A stretch of DNA of 64,000 bases, taken from positions 43,054 to 107,053 of the forward strand of contig NZ_UXAU01000035.1 of the NCBI RefSeq assembly GCF_900609065.1. Direction: 5' to 3'. Source of the DNA: Arthrobacter ulcerisalmonis (GTDB lineage Bacteria; Actinomycetota; Actinomycetes; Actinomycetales; Micrococcaceae). A program made the position numbers and the translations under genes. The notes below the pieces were generated by a model that worked only from the letters and a program-made list of their open reading frames with translations, was not told the DNA's origin and ran no database searches. Positions 57,732 through 64,000 of the stretch are shown in pieces (within the stretch, counting starts at the first letter, position 1; the number at the start of each line of letters is the position of its first letter).

Positions 57732-57732
57732 C

Positions 57733-59964
57733 ATGCCCGGAAGCGCCGACACGCACTGCCCCTACTGCGCGCTGCAGTGCGCCATGACGCTGATCCCCAC
57801 TGCGGATCTGGCCCCGGCATCAGCGCCGGGGCCAGCCCCTGTGTCCCCCACCGCGGCTCCACTGCTCACCGTGGCCGGTCGTGATTTCCCCACTAACCGG
57901 GGCGGGCTTTGCCGGAAGGGCTGGACGTCGGCAACCCTCATCAACCACCCCGGCCGTATTACCGAACCACTCCTGAAAGGGCCCGACGGCGTTCATCGCC
58001 CCATCTCTTGGGAGCAGGCCTTGGCCACTGCTGCTGCCGCCGTTCGCAGCACGCGGGCCCGGCACGGCGCAGACGGGGTGGGCGTCTTTGGCGGCGGCGG
58101 CCTCACCAACGAAAAGGCCTACATGTTGGGCAAGTTCGCCCGGCTGGCGCTCGGAACGTCCCGGATCGACTACAACGGTAGGTTCTGTATGTCCTCCGCA
58201 GCGGCGGCCGGGATGCGCGCCTTTGGCGTGGACCGGGGACTCCCCTTTCCGCTCGAAGCGCTCGATGCGGCGTCGACCATCATGTTGCTGGGTTCCAACG
58301 TGGCCGAGACCATGCCACCGTTCGTGAAGCACCTCAAAGGGGCCCGCGACACGGGTGGGCTGATCGTGGTGGACCCGCGCCGTTCGGCCACCGCCGATTT
58401 CACGTCCGACGGCGGCGGCCTGCACCTGCAGCCCCTGCCGGGCACCGACCTCACCCTGCTCCTCGGCCTCTCGCACGTGGTGATCGCTGAGAACCTGGCG
58501 GACGCCGCCTACATCGCGGACCGGACCTCTGGCTATGCGGCGGTGGCCCGCAGCGTGACCACGTTCTGGCCAGAGCGGGTCCAATCTCTCACTGGTGTCC
58601 CGGCGCACCTGATCCGAGAGACGGCGCGAAGGCTTGCCGCTGGCATCACCCGCGGCGGCACCTACATCCTCACCGGCCGCGGCGTGGAACAGCACGTGGA
58701 TGGCACCGACACTGCCACCGCCGCTATCAATCTCAGCCTGCTGCTGGGACTCCCCGGCTCGGCCACCAGCGGCTACGGCACCCTCACCGGCCAAGGCAAC
58801 GGCCAGGGCGGCCGCGAACACGGACAGAAAGCGGACCAGTTACCTGGCTACCGCAAAATCACGGACCCCGCCGCACGGGCCCACGTTGCTGGGGTGTGGG
58901 GCGTCCCCGAAAGCCTCATCCCCGGGCCGGGGCTTCCCGCCGTGCAACTGCTCAAATCACTGGGACAACCGGGCGGCGTGCATTGCTTGTTCGTGCATGC
59001 CTCCAACATTGCCGTGGCCTCCCCCGATGCCAACGCCGTCATCGCTGGCCTCAAGAGCCTGGATTTCCTGGTGGTGTGCGACTTCTTCATGTCCGAGACG
59101 GCAGCCATGGCGAACCTGATCCTCCCGGTGCTGCAGTGGGCTGAGGAGGAAGGCACCCTCACCAACCTTGAGGGCCGGGTCCTCCGCCGCCGTCGTGCAC
59201 TCACCCCGCCAGCCGGCGCCCGGAGCGAGCTGTGGATCATGGCCCGGTTGGCCGAGGCCTTGGACGCACCATCCACCTACAGCGAAGACCCCGAAACGGT
59301 ATTCGAGGAGCTGCGGCTCGCCTCCGCCGGAGGACTGGCCGACTACTCGGGGATCAGCTACGCCATGCTGGACCGTGGCGAGGCCGCCTATTGGCCCTAC
59401 CCTGCCGGGAGCACCGGAACGCCACGGCTCTTCACTGAACGATTTGCGCACGCCGACGGCAAGGCGGTGCTGACCCCGGTGACGCCGCGCCGCCGTCGTA
59501 CGCCTGAGGCAACGGTTGCACCCGACGCGCCAGGCGCAGTCCGCACCGGTGCCGCCTCACCCACTGCCAAGGCCATGACCCTCATCACCGGTCGGCTGTT
59601 GGAGCACTATCAGTCGGGGGCACAGACGCGGCGGGTGGCTGAGCTCCTCGCCACGAAACCCGAGGCGATGCTGCAGATCCATCCGGCAGCAGCGGCCGCA
59701 CTGAATCTTACTGAGGGCGACCTGGTCTCCGTGGCGAACGAGCGCGGCGAGGTGGTGTGCCGCGCTGAATTGAGTACCGCCATCCGGCCCGAGACCGTGT
59801 TCCTGCCGTTTCATTTCGCCGAATTGCAGAGCGCCAACCGCCTGACGGAGGCCGCGACGGATCCCCTTTCGGGGATGCCCGAGTTCAAATTCAACACCGT
59901 GTGGGTTCGGCCGGTCGCCGCTCCCCAGACGGTGACGGTTCCTGACATGCTGGAGATCCCATGA
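57733..59964 (+). CDS. nasC: Assimilatory nitrate reductase, catalytic molybdopterin subunit
   Basis: Molybdopterin guanine dinucleotide enzyme of about 743 aa reducing nitrate to nitrite in the cytosol. The N-terminal [4Fe-4S] site is CPYCALQC plus GGLCRKGW, then GADGVGVFGGGGLTNEKAY, RFCMSSAAAAG, LLGSNVAETMPP, and the later TGQGNGQGGREHGQKADQLPGYR typical of NasA/NasC. The C-terminal MGD-binding domain (about 610-720) has TGRLLEHYQSGAQTRRV. No signal peptide is present. It lacks the extra C-terminal [2Fe-2S] domain of Klebsiella NasA; that cofactor is on the next gene instead. ATG 57733 sits 1 base after the narK stop. Confidence 0.92.
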   Translation: MPGSADTHCPYCALQCAMTLIPTADLAPASAPGPAPVSPTAAPLLTVAGRDFPTNRGGLCRKGWTSATLINHPGRITEPLLKGPDGVHRPISWEQALATAAAAVRSTRARHGADGVGVFGGGGLTNEKAYMLGKFARLALGTSRIDYNGRFCMSSAAAAGMRAFGVDRGLPFPLEALDAASTIMLLGSNVAETMPPFVKHLKGARDTGGLIVVDPRRSATADFTSDGGGLHLQPLPGTDLTLLLGLSHVVIAENLADAAYIADRTSGYAAVARSVTTFWPERVQSLTGVPAHLIRETARRLAAGITRGGTYILTGRGVEQHVDGTDTATAAINLSLLLGLPGSATSGYGTLTGQGNGQGGREHGQKADQLPGYRKITDPAARAHVAGVWGVPESLIPGPGLPAVQLLKSLGQPGGVHCLFVHASNIAVASPDANAVIAGLKSLDFLVVCDFFMSETAAMANLILPVLQWAEEEGTLTNLEGRVLRRRRALTPPAGARSELWIMARLAEALDAPSTYSEDPETVFEELRLASAGGLADYSGISYAMLDRGEAAYWPYPAGSTGTPRLFTERFAHADGKAVLTPVTPRRRRTPEATVAPDAPGAVRTGAASPTAKAMTLITGRLLEHYQSGAQTRRVAELLATKPEAMLQIHPAAAAALNLTEGDLVSVANERGEVVCRAELSTAIRPETVFLPFHFAELQSANRLTEAATDPLSGMPEFKFNTVWVRPVAAPQTVTVPDMLEIP

Positions 59965-61535
59965 GCGAGCAGACAGTCATTGTGGGGTTTGGCCCCGTGG
60001 CCGCCCGATTGGTGGATGAGCTGATGCCGGCCGTCCGCGCAGGCCACGTCCGTCTCACGGTGGTGGGCGAGGAAGCGGAAGCGGCGTACAACAGGGTGCT
60101 GGTTGCTGACTTGGGAGTTGGCCGCACCACCGCTGACGCCTTGGCGTTGGCCGATGCTGCGTCCCTGGTCACCGCCGGCGTTGACGTGCGGCTAGGCACC
60201 CGGGTCCGCCGCGTGGACCGGGCACGCCAGCAGGTACTCCTCACCGATGGCAGCGCTGTTCACTACGACAGGCTGGTGTTTGCCACCGGTGCGCGGCCGG
60301 TCATTCCCAACCTCACCGGCCTCAATCCGGACCCCACCTCCCCCGTGCTGCCTCGGGGCGTGATTGCGCTGCGGGATCTTCGCGACGCCGGCATCCTGCA
60401 CCGGGCCGTGGCTGGCGGCAAGCGGGTGGTGGTGTTGGGTGGCGGTGTGCTGGGCCTCGAGACGGCGCTGGCCGCAGCCGAGGAAGGCGCCACAGTCACC
60501 GTCGTTCACAACGGGCCGCACCCGTTGGGCCGCAGCATCGACCGCGGTGGCGGAGCCGTCCTCGCCGCGAACCTGCGCCGCTGCGGCGTGCGGATGGCCG
60601 GCAACGCACGGTCCACGGGCGTGGAGCACCACGCGGCCGACGGCGGCTTCTCGGCCCTGCTGCTCAGTGATGGTTCCGCGATTGACGGCGACCTCCTGGT
60701 CCTCTCGTGCGGGGTCCGGCCCCGCACGGAGTTGGCCCACGGTTGCGGCCTGTCCACGGGTATTGGGATTGTGGTGGATCACCGGCTGCGGGCGCACCAC
60801 GAACCGCACATTTTCGCGATTGGCGATTGCGCCGAAGTCCACTGCCCCGATCCCACGTGCGCGCAGTGCAGTGATGCTTTGGGACCGCCCGGCCTGGTGG
60901 GACCGGGCTGGCGGCAGGCCGAATGGTTGGCCGAATACCTCACGTTGTTGGCGCAAGGCCACGCGGAGCAGGCCGAAGCGTTGCCCGAACTGCCGGCTGA
61001 GCAACCGGGTGTGATCGTACTCAAGGCTCGCGGCATGAATATGGCGGTGGCCGGCAACAACGCCGTTGAACCGTGGGACGAGGAGCTGCTCACTGCGGGT
61101 TCGGGCAACGGCAGGGCTCGCCTGCACGTTGCCCAGTGGGCAGACCCTGAACACGGCCGCTATGTGAAGATGACCACCCGGGATGGAGTGCTCGAGGGCC
61201 TCGTGGCCGTGGGCATGCCGCGCACTGCTGCGGAACTGGTGGGACTTTACGAACGCGGTGCCGAGCTGCCCGCGGACCGCTCGCTGCTGCTTCGGCTCGA
61301 CGGGCCGGACCAGTTGCCGGGCAGCGGCTCAGCCGACCCGAACGGCACCGTCTGCCGGTGTGCCGGCGTCAACGGCACCAGCATCCAAGCCGCAGTGGCA
61401 GACGGCTGCGCAACCGTGACCGAGGTGTCCAAAGCAACCCGGGCCGGGACCGGTTGCGGCGGCTGCCATGATGACATCCGCGGGCTCATCGAAGAGCACT
61501 TTGCGGTCGTTGGTCTGCCTCAAGAGCGCTTGTAG
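59961..61535 (+). CDS. nasB: FAD/NAD(P)-dependent electron-transfer subunit of nitrate reductase with BFD-like [2Fe-2S] domain
   Basis: Flavoprotein of 524 aa likely passing electrons from NAD(P)H to the reductase. The FAD site is VGFGPVAARL at the N-terminus, the NAD(P) site VVLGGGVLGLETAL at about 155-168, and the second FAD motif HIFAIGDCAEV at about 284-294. A middle region (PGVIVLKARGMNMAVAGN) resembles the NirB/NasB fold, and the C-terminal BFD-like [2Fe-2S] domain has CRC and CGGC about 34 residues apart. The ATG overlaps the catalytic-subunit stop (ATGA). It could be mistaken for NirB, but the siroheme domain is absent. Confidence 0.88.
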   Translation: MSEQTVIVGFGPVAARLVDELMPAVRAGHVRLTVVGEEAEAAYNRVLVADLGVGRTTADALALADAASLVTAGVDVRLGTRVRRVDRARQQVLLTDGSAVHYDRLVFATGARPVIPNLTGLNPDPTSPVLPRGVIALRDLRDAGILHRAVAGGKRVVVLGGGVLGLETALAAAEEGATVTVVHNGPHPLGRSIDRGGGAVLAANLRRCGVRMAGNARSTGVEHHAADGGFSALLLSDGSAIDGDLLVLSCGVRPRTELAHGCGLSTGIGIVVDHRLRAHHEPHIFAIGDCAEVHCPDPTCAQCSDALGPPGLVGPGWRQAEWLAEYLTLLAQGHAEQAEALPELPAEQPGVIVLKARGMNMAVAGNNAVEPWDEELLTAGSGNGRARLHVAQWADPEHGRYVKMTTRDGVLEGLVAVGMPRTAAELVGLYERGAELPADRSLLLRLDGPDQLPGSGSADPNGTVCRCAGVNGTSIQAAVADGCATVTEVSKATRAGTGCGGCHDDIRGLIEEHFAVVGLPQERL

Positions 61536-61551
61536 TGCTGAGGATGAGGCC

Positions 61552-61717
61552 CTAGCTGCCGCTCCATTCCGAAGCCGACCCCGAGTGGCCGGTCACGATG
61601 GCTTGGTAGATCAGGAACAGTCCGGCAAGGGCTCAGAGCACTGATGTGGCGGGAACAAGCCGGCGGGCAGCCAGTTGGCGGCTGACGCCACGTAACGCCG
61701 GGCCAGGTGTGCTGTAG
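61552..61717 (-). pseudogene. Remnant of a membrane-protein C-terminus with internal stop
   Basis: On the minus strand one frame reads VSRQLAARRLVPATSVL, a TGA stop (61633-61635), then ALAGLFLIYQAIVTG and a polar end to a TAG at 61552. The two halves are in the same frame and together look like a basic loop, a membrane helix and a short tail. No start codon or complete gene exists, and the frame is closed where it meets the VIT gene. The piece is probably a decayed gene end. The short length makes this uncertain. Confidence 0.35.
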
Positions 61718-62440
61718 TCAGGCTATCCCGGTGGTACCAAGCAACAGGCCAACGCCGTACGTGAAAGCCATCGCAAATGCACCGCCAATAACCAACCGCA
61801 AAGTTGCCTTGCGTTTCGAACTGCCACCAATCCTTGCACTGATCGTGCCCGTGACTGCTAGGGCAATAACAACAGCCACAAAGGTCATCGGGATCCGGAT
61901 GTCGGCCGGTGGCAGCAAGATCGCCAACAACGGCAACACCGCGCCCACGGTAAAGGCAACAGCTGAAGCACCTGCAGCCTGCCAAGCGCTGGCCACTTCC
62001 GTCTCGTCGATCCTCAGCTCAGCCTCCAGATGCGCGGCCAAAGCATCACGGGCCGTAAGCTCCCTCGCGACAGTTCGGGCGGTCGCTTCGCTGAGTCCCT
62101 TCGCCTGGTAAATGGCCGCAAGCTCCTCCAGCTCGCCCTCCGGATCGTCGGCGAGTTCTTGGCGTTCTTTTTCAATCAGCGCCCGCTGGCTGTCACTCTG
62201 ACTACTGACGGACACGTACTCGCCCAGCGCCATCGAGACGGCACCACCCACGACGGCCGCCGCCCCAGCCACCAGAATGGGAGTGACATCGTTGGTTACG
62301 CTGGCGACACCGACTACCGTAGCGGCAACGGACACAATGCCGTCATTGGCACCAAGAACGCCAGCTCGCAGCCAATTCAAACGAGCGGCAATGCCATCAT
62401 TGTGCGGCTCGTTGGGGTGTTGCTTCAGCAGCTCACTCAT
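61718..62440 (-). CDS. VIT1/CCC1 family transporter (iron/manganese)
   Basis: Membrane transporter of 240 aa. CCC1/VIT features are LNWLRAGVLGANDGIVSVAATVVGVA at about 21-46 (the metal-site Asp-Gly-Ile), GGAVSMALGEYVSVSSQSDSQ at about 66-86, a cytosolic helical region KERQELADDPEGELEEL, and three C-terminal helices. Bacterial members move Fe2+ or Mn2+ out of the cytosol, or act as ferritin-like fusions elsewhere. No ferritin domain is fused here. The ATG has GGGGGAG too far upstream to be certain. The gene stands alone, 98 bases from the cupin gene upstream. Confidence 0.88.
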   Translation of the reverse strand: MSELLKQHPNEPHNDGIAARLNWLRAGVLGANDGIVSVAATVVGVASVTNDVTPILVAGAAAVVGGAVSMALGEYVSVSSQSDSQRALIEKERQELADDPEGELEELAAIYQAKGLSEATARTVARELTARDALAAHLEAELRIDETEVASAWQAAGASAVAFTVGAVLPLLAILLPPADIRIPMTFVAVVIALAVTGTISARIGGSSKRKATLRLVIGGAFAMAFTYGVGLLLGTTGIA

Positions 62441-62538
62441 ACGGGCCAGTAAAACACCGTCTAACTCCCCCGACCAGACAGGATTGCATAGCCTAATCCT
62501 CCAGCTCCCGTTACCATCAGTGAATATTCACAACTCGC

Positions 62539-62889
62539 TCAAGGACCTGCGGGTCCCAGCTGATCGGGACGGCCCCGGGATGAATCCGGCGCGGCTTCCT
62601 TGAGTTCAACGAAGAAGGTGTGCGTCTCCGTGTCGCCGATGTTTTCTCCGGCGTGGTCCTGCTCCGGCACCCACCGTGCCACGCCGGCCGGCAACTCCAC
62701 ATCCATAGTTTTGCCATTGGAAGAAAGCCGCCGGTGGAACGCGCTGGCTGTGATCATCACACTGTCGGGATGATGGTGTTCAGTCGTTGAATGCCCAGGG
62801 CTGTCCGTGTACTCGAGTACACGGACACGATCGTTCTCAAACACCAACCGGTAGTTCCCGGGGTTGGTCTCCACAGGATCCTTTGCCAT
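62539..62889 (-). CDS. Cupin-fold protein
   Basis: Small cytosolic protein of 116 aa. A cupin barrel is suggested by RLVFENDRVRVLEYTDSPG, the metal-type motif TTEHHHPDSVMI (HxH with an additional His, about 36-47), and a second half with HAGENIGDTETHTFFVELK. The second cupin motif is reduced. Function cannot be assigned; such proteins include isomerases, dioxygenases and simple ligand binders. The last 15 residues are Pro/Gly-rich. It is 75 bases from the methyltransferase gene and in the same direction. Confidence 0.75.
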   Translation of the reverse strand: MAKDPVETNPGNYRLVFENDRVRVLEYTDSPGHSTTEHHHPDSVMITASAFHRRLSSNGKTMDVELPAGVARWVPEQDHAGENIGDTETHTFFVELKEAAPDSSRGRPDQLGPAGP

Positions 62890-62964
62890 GTGCGGACTCT
62901 ACGCCGACGGTTCCGCTCGCACCAGAGGCGCTGCATCCGCTCAGCTGTGGCCGTTGCCCGCCGA

Positions 62965-63861
62965 TCACTGGCGTGGTGCTGGCCGTGTGCTTCGGTCCTG
63001 CGGCACGCGAGGAATCCAACAGCTCACAGCGTCGCGGTAGCGCTGGAATTCTTCGCCGAACCGTCCCTCAAGATCAGCTTCCTCCAGCGGTCTGACGGCG
63101 TAGTTCCACACGAGAGAGCCCGCCACCGCGTAGACCACCACAAACCAGGATTGGACGATCAGGCCGACCGCGGCGCCTTGGACGATTCCAGAGACCGCCA
63201 TCGGATTACGAACCCACCGATAAGGTCCTGCGATGACCAGTCGGTTGGCTGTTGCTGACGGCAAGGGAGTGCCATCTCCAAGCGTCGACATCGCCACGGC
63301 AGACCAGAGGCCAAGGCCGCTGGCGAGCACCAGAATTATGAACCCAACCGGAGCAACGAATGATGGAAAGGAGAACACAACATCCCAGCGCCGTTCCAGG
63401 GCGGTCAAAGTGACCGGAACAACCACAAGGAAGAGTCCCCAGAAGACGACTATTTGGATAAACGTTGAGGCGACGTGCCTTGCAGATGTCGCACGGCTTG
63501 CGGCGGGGCGGAAGGCGAACGGACCGCGGATGATGAACTCATTCGGTACCCGCCCCAACAGAATCAAGCAGAGTGCAATCACCGAACCGCCAGCAGCAGC
63601 AACCATCGTCACGGCACCCCAACCGGCCTCCGTTGTCACTGTCGCGTACCACGCCAAGGCGACAGCCACGGTGCCGGTCCAGCAGGTGCTGACTATCGCG
63701 GCCACCCTGAAACCACACGCCGCAAACGCCGAGGCCAGGACGAACAACGGAATATCGAAGGCCGCGACCACGACCGGATCGAGACTACCCAGAGTCGCCT
63801 CCCGCACCACGGGCGAGGCAAAGACTGCAATCCACCACGACAGACCAGCAATCGCCTGCAA
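62965..63861 (-). CDS. Isoprenylcysteine/phospholipid methyltransferase-like membrane protein, 5' end cut by an IS
   Basis: Polytopic membrane protein with about seven helices. The C-terminal motif GPYRWVRNPMAVSGIV, then ADLEGRFGEEFQRYRDAVSCWIPR, matches the SAM-binding end of ICMT/NnrU-like methyltransferases. The first available start in frame is a TTG at 63861 with no ribosome site. Upstream of it the frame stays open through host-like coding sequence (TGSIARWGRVYFG) to 63901, where IS3-like terminal sequence begins. The natural start has therefore been lost or shifted by the insertion. The remaining protein may still be made from the TTG or be read through the IS end. Confidence 0.7.
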   Translation of the reverse strand: MQAIAGLSWWIAVFASPVVREATLGSLDPVVVAAFDIPLFVLASAFAACGFRVAAIVSTCWTGTVAVALAWYATVTTEAGWGAVTMVAAAGGSVIALCLILLGRVPNEFIIRGPFAFRPAASRATSARHVASTFIQIVVFWGLFLVVVPVTLTALERRWDVVFSFPSFVAPVGFIILVLASGLGLWSAVAMSTLGDGTPLPSATANRLVIAGPYRWVRNPMAVSGIVQGAAVGLIVQSWFVVVYAVAGSLVWNYAVRPLEEADLEGRFGEEFQRYRDAVSCWIPRVPQDRSTRPAPRQ

Positions 63862-63901
63862 CCCGAAATAAACCCGCCCCCATCGAGCGATGGAGCCGGT
63901 C

Positions 63902-64000
63902 TGAGCTGCTGCGGGGATTTCGGACAGCGGAATTAGTGGTTTCTTCTACGCTGCCAGGGCTGGCTGTTGATAACCATAGTGGACTTCGTTGGGCCGACGG
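63902..64000 (-). mobile_element. End of an IS3-family-like insertion sequence
   Basis: From 63902 the sequence TGAGCTGCTGCGGGGATTTC followed by GGACA has the look of IS150-group ends (TG at the tip, GGACA about 20 bases in). About 20 bases further in is the stop of a transposase-like reading frame on the minus strand. The other end and the target duplication are outside the window. Confidence 0.55.
63946..64000 (-). CDS. Transposase C-terminus (IS3 OrfB-like), partial
   Basis: Only the last 17 codons are visible, reading RRPNEVHYGYQQPALAA before TAG. This is the usual ending of IS3-type DDE transposases (R-x-P-x-E-V-H-Y/F-x-Y followed by an Ala-rich tail). It runs off the right edge. Identification rests on this short motif and the adjoining IS-like end. 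Confidence 0.5.
   Translation of the reverse strand, partial: RRPNEVHYGYQQPALAA

Noticed and set aside
59961..61535. NirB large subunit of nitrite reductase
   Set aside because: Flavin, NAD and BFD parts are present, but the siroheme/ferredoxin-type domains and expected length (about 800 aa) are missing.

Overview
This 64 kb window is high-GC DNA with densely packed genes, many ATGA/GTGA/TTGA overlaps and frequent GTG or TTG starts. Gene content points to an actinobacterium of the Micrococcaceae, most likely Arthrobacter in the broad sense. That placement is an inference from gene order and protein style, not from a marker gene. No tRNA, rRNA or CRISPR array was seen, and no gene-free stretch exceeds about 300 bases.

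Layout. (1) 1-8.1 kb: the end of a CitA/DcuS-type sensor kinase and its response regulator, then on the minus strand RidA, a GNAT acetyltransferase, a LigA/inositol-phosphatase/ATPase operon and a Pro/Thr-rich bitopic protein. (2) 8.2-37.2 kb, minus strand: one very large gene cluster. In transcription order it holds two tandem giant surface proteins (2056 and 2041 aa, Ig-like/FnIII), a MoxR ATPase, a DUF58 protein, a TgpA-like transglutaminase, a zinc-ribbon/RDD/FHA protein, a PP2C phosphatase, a long FHA protein, a PknB-like kinase, an FHA-like/winged-helix protein and an EssC/EccC-like ATPase. The cluster ends in a strong hairpin. It resembles the bifidobacterial PFNA cluster but adds a type VII-style ATPase and a duplicated giant. 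(3) 37.3-40.9 kb: class III adenylate cyclase, PH-domain membrane protein, BirA and an SDR oxidoreductase. (4) 41.1-54.5 kb: acyl-CoA carboxylase subunits AccD and AccE, then Maf and the biotin-carrying AccA, followed by a SnoaL-like protein and a glutamine amidotransferase. Between accE and maf lies an accessory block (DUF885 protein, dicarboxylate symporter, secreted helical protein, TetR regulator, MMPL exporter) with a 32-bp-period repeat array on each side. (5) 54.6-61.5 kb: an MHS-family transporter diverging from a nitrate assimilation operon (NarK, catalytic nitrate reductase, FAD/BFD electron-transfer subunit). (6) 61.5-64 kb: a membrane-protein remnant, a VIT-family transporter, a cupin, and a methyltransferase whose 5' end is cut by the end of an IS3-like element running off the window.

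How the genes work together. BirA is the expected biotinylator of AccA. AccD and AccE would complete the actinobacterial acyl-CoA carboxylase. accD and accA are 10 kb apart but share an almost identical 17-bp palindrome upstream, which suggests one regulator. In the large cluster, one kinase and one phosphatase sit with several FHA (phosphothreonine-reading) domains, an assembly-type ATPase trio (MoxR, DUF58, TgpA) and a T7SS-like motor. I infer a phosphorylation-controlled envelope machine that assembles or displays the two giant proteins. These share nearly identical stalks but have unrelated cysteine-bearing C-terminal tips.
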